The translations under genes and the position numbers were made by a program. A stretch of 64,000 nt of DNA, taken from Leadbetterella sp040829825. GTDB lineage: Bacteria; Bacteroidota; Bacteroidia; Cytophagales; Spirosomataceae. Shown here piece by piece: positions 16,340 to 23,827 of this stretch. How positions within the stretch are numbered: the first letter of the stretch is position 1; every line of letters starts with the position of its first letter. The stretch lies in NCBI RefSeq assembly GCF_040829825.1, contig NZ_JBFOLH010000004.1, one strand, 5' to 3'. A model generated the notes under the pieces. It was given only the letters and a program-made list of their open reading frames with translations. It searched no databases and was not told the origin of the DNA.

Positions 16340-18286
16340 ATGAAAAAAATACTTTTGTTTGCGTTAACCCTCCTGTATTTGCAGGCCCGTGCCCAGGAGT
16401 CGCCCAAAGAAGAAGATTTCTATAAGATCGTAACCCTGCCGGTACCGGAAGGCGTGCTGCTGGAAGTAGGTGGCGTGGAAATGCTGCCTAACGGCTCTGT
16501 GGCGCTGGCTACCCGCCGGGGAGATATCTGGATCATTGATAATCCCACTTCCGCAAAACCCTATTTCCGTAAATTTGCCTCCGGCCTGCACGAAGTGCTG
16601 GGGCTGCTGTACAAAGACGGCTCCCTCTATTGTGCCCAGCGCGGTGAGCTGACCAAGCTCACCGATTCTAACGGCGACGGACGGGCCGACAAATACGAAA
16701 CCATTCATGCCTGGGAGGTTTCAGGCCATTACCATGAATATTCTTTCGGGCCCAAGCTGGCTTCTGACGGGAAATTCTTTGTAAGCGGAAACGTGGCCTT
16801 CGGCGACATTGAGTGGTGGCGCGGGGAGTCCAGGGCCAAAACCCGGGGCACCATCTTCAAAGTTTCGGAAGACGGGCAGCTCGAGCTGTTTGCAGCGGGT
16901 GTACGGTCGCCGGCCGGCCTGGGCATTGTCAATAACGAGCTCTTTTATACCGATAACCAGGGCGACTGGTTCGGTTCAGGCGGTGTGTGGCATGTAAAGA
17001 AAGGGAAATTTTACGGGAACCCCGCCAGCCTGAGATGGAAAGAAGTAGCTGACCTGGTAGGATTCACCGAAGAAGAATTTTATAAGGAAAGAGATGTCAG
17101 GCGGGTGCGCGATGCCAGCGGGAACATCCTGAAACCCGAAAACGTGGTTGACGAAGTGCCCCAGACCTTCTATGAGCTGAAAGCCAAATTCCCGAACGTT
17201 CAGCCGCCGGCCGTCTGGCTGCCTCACGGTATCCTGGGAATCTCTAACTCGGAAATCCTGGTGGACAAGACCAACGGCGATTTCGGGCCGTTCTCAGGAC
17301 AGCTGTTTGTAGGCGACCAGGGACAATCCAAGATCATGCGCGTATACCTCGAAAACATCAACGGGGAATACCAGGGTGCCGCCTGGGACTTTCGCTCGGG
17401 TTTCCAGTCGGGCGTGCTCCGCATGGTTTTTGCGCCTGACGGCTCGATGTTCGTAGGAGAAACCAACCGTGGCTGGGGCTCTGCCGGCGATGCCAACCAG
17501 GGCTTTCAACGGCTCCTGTGGAACGGCAAGCTGCCCTTTGAAATGCTGACCTGCAAGGCCATGCCAGACGGTTTTGAAATCGAATTTACCATGCCGGTAG
17601 ACCGCAAATCAGCAGAAAACCTGAATGCTTACGCGGTGCGCAGCTTCCTGTATAAGCACCACCCCGTTTACGGCTCTCCCCCGGTAAATGAGAAAGACCT
17701 GAAAGTAAAAGGGGTACGCCTGAGTGAAGACCGGAAGACCCTCCGGGTGGTGATAGACGGACTCAGGCCGTATTATATCCATGAGCTCAACCTCGACGGC
17801 ATCCGGGCTGAACAAAACGCCTGGTCACTGGTTCACCCTACGGTTTATTATACCCTGAACGCTATTCCGGAAGGGACAAAGCTGGCCCCGGGTGAATGGA
17901 AAGGAACGGCCGGCAAAACACCGGCAGCAGCCGCTCCCTCTAAAACAGCCGGTACAACGGTATCTCCTGACGGGAAAAACCAGCCGGCCACGGCTGCCGC
18001 TAAACCTGCTGCAGGCGGAACTGCGGCTGCACCTACCTTTGCCAGCATAAAGCCGCTGCTTCAGAAACATACCTGCCTGGCCTGCCACGATGAAAACAAG
18101 AAAATGATCGGGCCGGCGTTCCGGGATGTGGCCAAACGGAAATACAGCAATGCCAAGGTGATTGAGCTGATCAAAAGCCCTAAGGCCGAGAACTGGCCGG
18201 ATTTCCCGGCACCTATGCCGCCCATGTCTCACCTGCCGAAGGCAGACCTGGAGAAGATAGCGGCCTATATTAATTCATTGCGGTAA
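16340..18286 (+). CDS. Secreted beta-propeller protein with C-terminal cytochrome c domain (PVC-type)
   Basis: A 648-aa exported protein (signal peptide ending ARAQ, about residue 19). The first 450 residues look like a six-bladed sugar-dehydrogenase-type propeller (VGGVEMLPNGSVALATRRG, SNGDGRADKYETIH, AAGVRSPAGLG, VGDQGQSKIMRVYLE, FAPDGSMFVGETNRGWG). An Ala/Pro/Thr/Lys-rich linker follows (about 520-570). A class I cytochrome c domain ends the protein, with haem motif C579-L-A-C-H583 and a Met in PPMSH (about 629) as the likely axial ligand. This architecture is known from 'PVC-type haem-binding' proteins of planctomycetes and Bacteroidota, often beside DUF1080 genes. It probably passes electrons from sugar oxidation to the respiratory chain. 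A catalytic cofactor is not evident. Confidence 0.85.
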   Translation: MKKILLFALTLLYLQARAQESPKEEDFYKIVTLPVPEGVLLEVGGVEMLPNGSVALATRRGDIWIIDNPTSAKPYFRKFASGLHEVLGLLYKDGSLYCAQRGELTKLTDSNGDGRADKYETIHAWEVSGHYHEYSFGPKLASDGKFFVSGNVAFGDIEWWRGESRAKTRGTIFKVSEDGQLELFAAGVRSPAGLGIVNNELFYTDNQGDWFGSGGVWHVKKGKFYGNPASLRWKEVADLVGFTEEEFYKERDVRRVRDASGNILKPENVVDEVPQTFYELKAKFPNVQPPAVWLPHGILGISNSEILVDKTNGDFGPFSGQLFVGDQGQSKIMRVYLENINGEYQGAAWDFRSGFQSGVLRMVFAPDGSMFVGETNRGWGSAGDANQGFQRLLWNGKLPFEMLTCKAMPDGFEIEFTMPVDRKSAENLNAYAVRSFLYKHHPVYGSPPVNEKDLKVKGVRLSEDRKTLRVVIDGLRPYYIHELNLDGIRAEQNAWSLVHPTVYYTLNAIPEGTKLAPGEWKGTAGKTPAAAAPSKTAGTTVSPDGKNQPATAAAKPAAGGTAAAPTFASIKPLLQKHTCLACHDENKKMIGPAFRDVAKRKYSNAKVIELIKSPKAENWPDFPAPMPPMSHLPKADLEKIAAYINSLR

Positions 18287-18313
18287 TTTAAGTGAAAAGC
18301 CGCCGCCGCGGTT

Positions 18314-18399
18314 AAAAACTAAAAGTGAAAAGTGAAAAGTTGCGGAACAATAGCATTTCATATGAAAGAATGTTCCGCAACTTTTCACTTTTAGTTTTT
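18314..18399. terminator. Long inverted repeat between convergent genes, built from 7-base units
   Basis: The right arm 18371-18399 (TGTTCCGCAACTTTTCACTT, then TTAGTTTTT) is the exact complement of 18314-18349 except for an extra TGAAAAG unit in the left arm. The 21-base loop contains its own palindrome TTTCATATGAAA. The left arm is a series of AAAGTGA units. The element fills the gap between the converging cytochrome and isomerase genes and is likely a two-way terminator. A close copy lies at 63868. Confidence 0.65.
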
Positions 18400-18409
18400 C
18401 TCTTTTAAC

Positions 18410-19321
18410 TTACTTCAGGAACTGCTTCACATAATTCCTCGCCGTCCTGATCCCTGCCACCACATCTTCCGGTGAGCCCTCGTATGCTTTATCTTCTACT
18501 TCAATGACCAGGGGACCACGGTAACGGATGTCGCCCAGCGCGCTGAAAAATGCTGGCCAGCGCACATCACCCAGGCCGGGAAGCTTGGGCGAATGGTATT
18601 CCGACGGAAGCGCGAACATGCCCACACGGTCCAGCTTTTCCTGGTAAATCCGGATATCTTTCAGGTGAATATGGTGCAGCCTGTCCTTATACTGGTAAAG
18701 CGGCCTGATCTCGTCCATCCGCTGCAATACCGGGTGCGACGGATCATAATTCAGCCCGAACAGCGGTGTGGGAAAGGCATCAAACATATAGTCCCAGACG
18801 GCAGGCGATATCGCCAGGTTTTTACCGCCAGGCCATTCGTCATGGGTATACAGCATCGGGCAGTTTTCAATCCCGATCTTTACCTGCTCCTGTTCGGCAA
18901 CTTCAATGATGGGCTTCCACAGCTTTTTGAAAAGCTCCAGGTTTTCCTGTAAGGGAAGTCCCGGGTTCCGCCCGATAAACGTATTCACCACCGGGATGTT
19001 CAGCCGGTTAGCGGCCCGGATGATCTTTTTGATGTGCTCGATATAAAATTCCGACTTCTCCTTATCGGGATCCAGCGGATTGGGGTAATACCCCAGTCCT
19101 GAAATGAATACATTATTCTTTTCAAGGGTTTCCTGTATCGCTGCAGGATTCAGCTGATCCACATCCAGGTGAGTAACCCCCGCATACCGGCGCTTATCGG
19201 CGTTGGTTCCCGGCCAGCACATGATTTCCACACATTCAAAATCATTCCCGGAAGCAAACGAAATTACTTCCTCAAAAGACAGATCCGGCAGGATAGCCGA
19301 AACAAAACCCAGGTTATACAT
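18410..19321 (-). CDS. Sugar phosphate isomerase/epimerase-like TIM barrel
   Basis: A 303-aa cytoplasmic protein of the xylose isomerase-like TIM-barrel superfamily (AP_endonuc_2 fold). Metal-site candidates lie at the ends of strands: Glu in KIGIENCP, Asp/His in GLNYDPSHP, His in HHIHLKDIR and Glu in PLVIEVED. Relatives include hydroxypyruvate isomerase, inosose dehydratase and 3-keto-sugar epimerases, and the exact reaction cannot be told by eye. Its position beside the DUF1080/cytochrome pair fits a role in using oxidised sugars. It starts 29 bp after trpD on the same strand, so the two are probably co-transcribed although unrelated in pathway. Confidence 0.85.
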   Translation of the reverse strand: MYNLGFVSAILPDLSFEEVISFASGNDFECVEIMCWPGTNADKRRYAGVTHLDVDQLNPAAIQETLEKNNVFISGLGYYPNPLDPDKEKSEFYIEHIKKIIRAANRLNIPVVNTFIGRNPGLPLQENLELFKKLWKPIIEVAEQEQVKIGIENCPMLYTHDEWPGGKNLAISPAVWDYMFDAFPTPLFGLNYDPSHPVLQRMDEIRPLYQYKDRLHHIHLKDIRIYQEKLDRVGMFALPSEYHSPKLPGLGDVRWPAFFSALGDIRYRGPLVIEVEDKAYEGSPEDVVAGIRTARNYVKQFLK

Positions 19322-19350
19322 ACGCTATACAGTTCATTTATGATATAAAT

Positions 19351-20334
19351 CTACTCTACCAGTTTTTTAAGACTCCTGTAGGCGCTTCCGCTTTTTATCG
19401 ACTCTTCCGCCCGTGAAAGCCCTTCCTCAAAACTAACATTCCGCGATACACTTATCGCCAGGCCGGCATTGGCCTGTACGGCGGCCACCTGCTCGGGGCT
19501 TCCTTCCCCTTTCAGTATGCCGGTCAGGATCCGGGCCGACTCTTCCAGGCTACTGCCGCCGCTAAGCCGCTCCGGGTTGATCAGCGGCAGGCCCCAGTCA
19601 GCGGGCTGTACCACTTTATCTTCTTCCCCTTTCCATACCCTAAACCCGCCGGTCAGCGAAATCTCGTCGTATCCGTCTAAGGCATGAATAACGGCAAAGT
19701 GCCCTTCCTGCCCTAAAAACAGGTTTTTATAGAGCTCAAAAGTCTTCAGATCAGACACCCCGCTGAGCTGGGCTTTTACGTTTGCCGGGTTCATGAGCGG
19801 CCCCAGGATATTAAAGAAGGTTTTAACGCCCAGCTCTTTTCGTACCGGCCCGATATGCTTCATGGCCGGGTGAAACAGGGGCGCATGCAGGTAGCAAATG
19901 CCGGCCTGCTCAATTTTCTGCCGGAGGTGATCTTTATCGTTCGTAAACTTTACTCCCAGGAATTCAAGAACCGTGCTGCTGCCTACTGCCGAGCTTACCC
20001 CGTGGTTTCCGTGCTTGGCAATTTTCACCCCGGCACCCGCTGCTACAAAAGCTGACGTGGTGGAGATGTTGAAGGTATGTTTTCCGTCGCCGCCCGTTCC
20101 GCAGACATCCATGGGCTCCAGGTCTTCAAAGTCCAGGGAAACGGCCAGGTCAAGCATACCCTGCCTGAACCCGCCCAGCTCATCAGGGGTGATCCCCTTT
20201 TGCTGGATGCCCATCAGAAATGCAGCCGCTTGTGAAGTATTGGCTCCGCCCGTTGCGATCAGGGTAATCGCCTCCCGTGCTTCCTCATAGCCGAGAGACT
20301 CTCCGCTGATCAGTATATTCAGAAATCTTCTCAT
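19351..20334 (-). CDS. trpD: Anthranilate phosphoribosyltransferase
   Basis: A 327-aa enzyme of tryptophan synthesis that joins anthranilate with phosphoribosyl pyrophosphate. The PRPP-binding loop is CGTGGDGKHTFNIST (78-92), and KHGNHGVSS (107-115) and a GPLMNPA segment follow, all diagnostic. I chose the ATG at 20334 (MRRFLNILISGE), which gives the family length; 18 more codons upstream lack resemblance. No other trp genes are adjacent, so trpD stands apart from the rest of its pathway, and only a TIM-barrel isomerase follows it. A trpD-like enzyme with another substrate is possible, but the motifs are the standard ones. Confidence 0.92.
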   Translation of the reverse strand: MRRFLNILISGESLGYEEAREAITLIATGGANTSQAAAFLMGIQQKGITPDELGGFRQGMLDLAVSLDFEDLEPMDVCGTGGDGKHTFNISTTSAFVAAGAGVKIAKHGNHGVSSAVGSSTVLEFLGVKFTNDKDHLRQKIEQAGICYLHAPLFHPAMKHIGPVRKELGVKTFFNILGPLMNPANVKAQLSGVSDLKTFELYKNLFLGQEGHFAVIHALDGYDEISLTGGFRVWKGEEDKVVQPADWGLPLINPERLSGGSSLEESARILTGILKGEGSPEQVAAVQANAGLAISVSRNVSFEEGLSRAEESIKSGSAYRSLKKLVE

Positions 20335-20549
20335 CCGTATAAAATCAGTTCCGCGTAGTGAGCTCCGGGGAAATGGCTCACCGTTCATTGCTATTAAATT
20401 CCGCCTGCAAACTTAAGCGAATTCCCGGTTAGGAACAGGAATTCCTCCGGGTTTTTAAACCATCTATCCTTTAAATGGGTCTTTGATAGAAAACTTTATC
20501 CGATTATCTTCAAAAGCCCTTAGATTTGGGAAATGAACAGACAGCCGTT

Positions 20550-21281
20550 ATGACCATCATTGAAACAAAAGATATTACCAAGCGGTACATCATGGGTGCG
20601 GAAGTGGTAGACGCCCTGAAAGGGGTTTCTATAACCATCCGGAAAGGCGAATACGTGGCTTTTATGGGGCCTTCGGGTTCCGGGAAATCCACCCTGATGA
20701 ACATCATCGGCTGCCTCGACTCGCCCACCAGCGGCTCCTACGTGCTGAACGGCAAGGATGTAAGCGATATGTCAGAAAATGAACTGGCGGAGGTTCGTAA
20801 CAAAGAGATCGGGTTTGTGTTCCAGACCTTCAACCTGCTGCCCAGGCAGTCGTCGCTTGAAAATGTAGCCCTCCCCCTGATTTATGCGGGCTACAACAAA
20901 ACCGACCGCTCTGAAAAAGCCCAGCGGGTATTGGAAAGCGTAGGATTAGGCGAACGGAGCGGCCATAAGCCGAATGAGCTTTCGGGGGGTCAGCGCCAGC
21001 GGGTAGCCGTGGCCCGTGCCCTGGTCAATGACCCTTCTATCCTCCTGGCCGATGAACCCACCGGTAACCTGGATACCCGTACCTCGTACGAGATCATGCA
21101 GCTCTTTGCCGATATTCATGCGAAAGGAAACACGATTATCATGGTAACGCACGAAGAAGACATCGCCCGTTACGCCCACCGGATCGTCCGGCTTCGCGAC
21201 GGCCTCATTGAATCAGACATTATAAATGAAACCCCTACCGATCCGGTAGAAATGGCAAAGCACCTGGCCGAAAAGAAATAA
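20550..21281 (+). CDS. ABC transporter ATP-binding protein, MacB/LolD type
   Basis: A 243-aa ATPase. Walker A is GPSGSGKST (40-48), the Q-loop FQTFNLLP, the signature LSGGQRQR (144-151) and Walker B ILLADEP (164-170), followed by TGNLD and the H-loop His in MVTHEED. The GNLD and NLLP context marks the LolD/MacB class, which drives lipoprotein release or efflux and substrate export from the inner membrane. The start is the ATG at 20550; a frame from TTG at 20526 adds eight residues. No permease gene is adjacent, so its partner is encoded elsewhere. Confidence 0.92.
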   Translation: MTIIETKDITKRYIMGAEVVDALKGVSITIRKGEYVAFMGPSGSGKSTLMNIIGCLDSPTSGSYVLNGKDVSDMSENELAEVRNKEIGFVFQTFNLLPRQSSLENVALPLIYAGYNKTDRSEKAQRVLESVGLGERSGHKPNELSGGQRQRVAVARALVNDPSILLADEPTGNLDTRTSYEIMQLFADIHAKGNTIIMVTHEEDIARYAHRIVRLRDGLIESDIINETPTDPVEMAKHLAEKK

Positions 21282-21323
21282 AACGGCAAAATCACCGTTT
21301 ATACATAAAAATAAATCTGAAGC

Positions 21324-21824
21324 ATGAAAAAATTATTGGTAATGTTTTTGGCCCTGTTCACCGTAGCCGCTTATGCACAGGAGAAAAAAGCCCCGCAGAG
21401 CCCTACAGTAACCGCAGAAAGTGCTAACATCAGTGTAACGTATGGTCAGCCGTCTAAAAAAGGGAGAGTAATTTTCGGCGGACTGGAGAAATACGGAAAA
21501 GTGTGGCGTACCGGTGCCAATGCCGCTACCGAGATAACATTCCGGAAAGATGTTAATTTCGGCGGAACCCCCGTTAAGGCAGGAACGTACACCCTGTATT
21601 CCATTCCTAACGAAACCGAATGGACAGTGATCCTGAATACCGAAATGAAGCAATGGGGAGCGTTCGGATACGATAAGGTCAAAGACAAAAACGTGGCGGA
21701 AGTGAAAGTTCCCGTAACCAGGCTGTCTGCTCCGGAAGAAAAGCTGATCATTAAGAGCAACGATGACAAGGAACTGATCATCAGCTGGGATGATGTACTG
21801 GTGAGCGTACCCCTGAAATGGTGA
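21324..21824 (+). CDS. DUF2911 secreted protein
   Basis: A 166-aa exported protein with a signal peptide ending AAYAQ (residue 19). It matches the DUF2911 family by ISVTYGQPSKKGRVIFGGL and YGKVWRTGANAATEI, followed by KAGTYTLYSIP and WTVILN. The family is common in Bacteroidota and has no established activity. The fold looks like a compact beta-sandwich. It lies 42 bp after the ABC ATPase and 52 bp before the OmpH-like gene, on the same strand. Confidence 0.9.
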   Translation: MKKLLVMFLALFTVAAYAQEKKAPQSPTVTAESANISVTYGQPSKKGRVIFGGLEKYGKVWRTGANAATEITFRKDVNFGGTPVKAGTYTLYSIPNETEWTVILNTEMKQWGAFGYDKVKDKNVAEVKVPVTRLSAPEEKLIIKSNDDKELIISWDDVLVSVPLKW

Positions 21825-21842
21825 TACATTGAAGAAAATCAT

Positions 21843-21850
21843 TATATTTG
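21843..21850 (+). promoter_or_regulatory. -7 box for the OmpH-like lipoprotein gene
   Basis: TATATTTG is a perfect TAnnTTTG, 26 bases before the ATG at 21877 and after the stop of the DUF2911 gene. It indicates that the OmpH-like gene has its own promoter. No clear -33 TTTG is visible. Confidence 0.5.
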
Positions 21851-21876
21851 CAGACTTTTTAAAAATATCTGCTTAA

Positions 21877-22479
21877 ATGAAAAAAATCGTTGCGCTGTTT
21901 TTAGGCCTGAGTGTGGCTTTGGTGGCTTGTGATAAAAAAGGAGGAGAAAGTAAGCCGTCTGCCGGTCAGCCTTCCGGGAGAATTGTTTATGTGAATACAG
22001 ACACTCTTCTGAATAATTACGAATACTACAAAGACGTAGTAAAAGAATTTGAAAATAAGAGTTTTGCGCTGGATAATGAGCTTCAGCGGAAAGCCCAGTC
22101 GTTCCAGAATGAAGTGGCCCTCTTCCAGAGAAGAGTACAGGCTGGCGGACTTTCTGAGCAACAGGCGCTGACCCAACAGGCTGCCCTGCAGAAAAAAGAG
22201 CAGGATATTATGCTGTACCGCGAAAATGCAGCCGGTAACTTACAGCAGGAGCAGGCGAAAAAAACCGATGAGCTTTTGAATAAAATCCATGAATATCTGA
22301 AGAAATACAATGCTTCTGATAAATATGACATGGTTATCGGTTACTCTAAAGGAGGCGGTGTATTGTACGCTAAAGAAGACCTGGATATCACACAGGATGT
22401 ACTCAAAGGGCTGAACGAGGAGTATAAGTCTTCGAAAAAAGGAGAATCCAAAGCAGATACTACTGCAGCCAAAAAATAA
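21877..22479 (+). CDS. OmpH/Skp-like chaperone, lipoprotein form
   Basis: A 200-aa protein of the OmpH/Skp family, periplasmic chaperones for outer-membrane proteins. The start of the fold (GRIVYVNTDTLLNNYEYYKDV) is typical. Residues about 50-150 form a long Glu/Lys/Gln coiled coil, and the end has YDMVIGYSKGGGVLYAKEDLDIT, the family's closing strands. Classical Skp is soluble; here the lipobox LVAC gives an acylated Cys at residue 18, so it should be membrane-anchored. The Lys/Ser/Thr-rich tail (after about 180) is disordered. A strong terminator follows at 22499. Confidence 0.9.
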   Translation: MKKIVALFLGLSVALVACDKKGGESKPSAGQPSGRIVYVNTDTLLNNYEYYKDVVKEFENKSFALDNELQRKAQSFQNEVALFQRRVQAGGLSEQQALTQQAALQKKEQDIMLYRENAAGNLQQEQAKKTDELLNKIHEYLKKYNASDKYDMVIGYSKGGGVLYAKEDLDITQDVLKGLNEEYKSSKKGESKADTTAAKK

Positions 22480-22498
22480 TTTTCAGAGATTACTTTCA

Positions 22499-22530
22499 GG
22501 AGATGCATAACCGGTATGCATCTCCTTTTT
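22499..22530 (+). terminator. Rho-independent terminator after the OmpH-like gene
   Basis: Arms GGAGATGCATA (22499-22509) and TATGCATCTCC (22515-22525) are perfectly complementary around a 5-base loop, followed by TTTTT. It is the clearest intrinsic terminator in the window. Confidence 0.9.
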
Positions 22531-22594
22531 ATTTCTATACGCTTATCTAAAGTAGCCCGGTCCGGAATAACATGCCCGGAACTATCTTATACCC

Positions 22595-23062
22595 ATGAAA
22601 TATTTTCTTTTCCTGCTATTCTGGGGTTTGACGTCTCTTCAGCCCTCTCCCGACCTGCGCGTGGTAACCCGGGTGGTAGACGGTGATACCCTGTGGGTCA
22701 GCGGGAAGAACGGGAAAGAGGAAAAGATCCGGCTGATCGGGATTGACGCGCACGAAACCCGGGATACTCCCCGGAAAAAGGCCGGTTTCTACGGGAAAGA
22801 GGCTACGGCCTATCTCCGCAAACGGGTGCAGGGAAAGAGAGTTCGCCTGGAATACGACATCGGGCGTTACGACCGGTACCGGCGCACCCTGGCCTATGTT
22901 TACCTGGAAGACGGCTCTTTTATCAATGCGGAACTGGTCAGGAAAGGATACGCCGTAGTGCTTACGGTATCGCCCAATGTAAAATATGCGGATACGTTTA
23001 TCCTCTGTCAGCAGGAGGCCCGGAAGAACAACCGCGGACTCTGGGGCATAAAAATTCAGTGA
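22595..23062 (+). CDS. Thermonuclease-family (SNase-like) secreted nuclease
   Basis: A 155-aa exported protein with a short signal peptide (KYFLFLLFWGLTSLQ). It matches the staphylococcal nuclease fold. VVDGDT (27-32) holds the calcium-binding Asp, IRLIGIDAHE gives the catalytic Arg (R46), Asp (D51) and Glu (E54), and DRYRRTLAYVYL gives the second Arg (R97). All active-site residues are present, so it should cleave DNA or RNA phosphodiesters. Its stop codon abuts that of the convergent lptB gene (23062/23063). Confidence 0.93.
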   Translation: MKYFLFLLFWGLTSLQPSPDLRVVTRVVDGDTLWVSGKNGKEEKIRLIGIDAHETRDTPRKKAGFYGKEATAYLRKRVQGKRVRLEYDIGRYDRYRRTLAYVYLEDGSFINAELVRKGYAVVLTVSPNVKYADTFILCQQEARKNNRGLWGIKIQ

Positions 23063-23809
23063 TCAGATCTTACGCTTCAGCTCAAAATGCGTGCCGAGGT
23101 ATACTTTTCGTACAAGCTCATCGGCCGCCAGCTCTTCTGCTGTACCGTGCTTCAGGATCTTGCCTTCAAAAAGCAGGTAAGCCCGGTCAGTGATAGAGAG
23201 GGTCTCATTTACATTGTGGTCGGTGATCAGGATACCGATATTCCGGTGCTTCAGCTTGGCCACGATTCCCTGGATCTCTTCTACCGCAATGGGGTCTACA
23301 CCGGCAAACGGCTCATCCAGTAAGATAAATTTGGGATCTACGGCCAGCGCCCGTGCGATTTCCGTTCTGCGCCGTTCTCCGCCGGAGAGCACCATTCCCT
23401 TATTTTTACGAACATGGGTAAGGCTGAATTCTTCCAGGAGCTCTTCGGTTTTTTCCCTCCGCTCGGCCTGGGTCATCTGTGGCCTGGAAAGCTCCATAAC
23501 CCCGATGATGTTATCCTGCACACTCAGATCCCGGAATACGGAAGCCTCCTGGGCCAGGTAACCTACACCCAGCTTAGCCCGTTTGTACATCGGAAGACGC
23601 GTAATATCCAGGTTATCGAGCCATATTTTTCCTGAGTTCGGTTTCACCAATCCCACCGCCATATAGAAAGAAGTGGTTTTACCGGCCCCGTTAGGGCCCA
23701 GCAGACCTACAATTTCTCCCTGTTCTACCTGGTAGCTTACGTGGTCATTGACCATCCGCTGCCCGTATTTCTTCACCAGGTCTTCTGTACGCAATACCAT
23801 TCTTTCCAT
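23063..23809 (-). CDS. lptB: Lipopolysaccharide export ABC ATPase
   Basis: A 248-aa ATPase that powers LPS transport from the inner membrane by LptBFGC. Walker A is GPNGAGKTT (38-46), the signature LSGGERRR (141-148) and Walker B FILLDEPFAGVDP (161-173). The ERRR signature and PFAGVDP after Walker B are hallmarks of LptB rather than of amino acid transporters. YLAQEASVFRDLSV is also LptB-typical. It lies 18 bp after recJ on the same strand, so it is likely the last gene of a fabD-recJ-lptB operon. The first ATG of the frame is used; a Met at residue 4 is an alternative. Confidence 0.95.
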   Translation of the reverse strand: MERMVLRTEDLVKKYGQRMVNDHVSYQVEQGEIVGLLGPNGAGKTTSFYMAVGLVKPNSGKIWLDNLDITRLPMYKRAKLGVGYLAQEASVFRDLSVQDNIIGVMELSRPQMTQAERREKTEELLEEFSLTHVRKNKGMVLSGGERRRTEIARALAVDPKFILLDEPFAGVDPIAVEEIQGIVAKLKHRNIGILITDHNVNETLSITDRAYLLFEGKILKHGTAEELAADELVRKVYLGTHFELKRKI

Positions 23810-23827
23810 CTTTTTACAAAGGTATTA

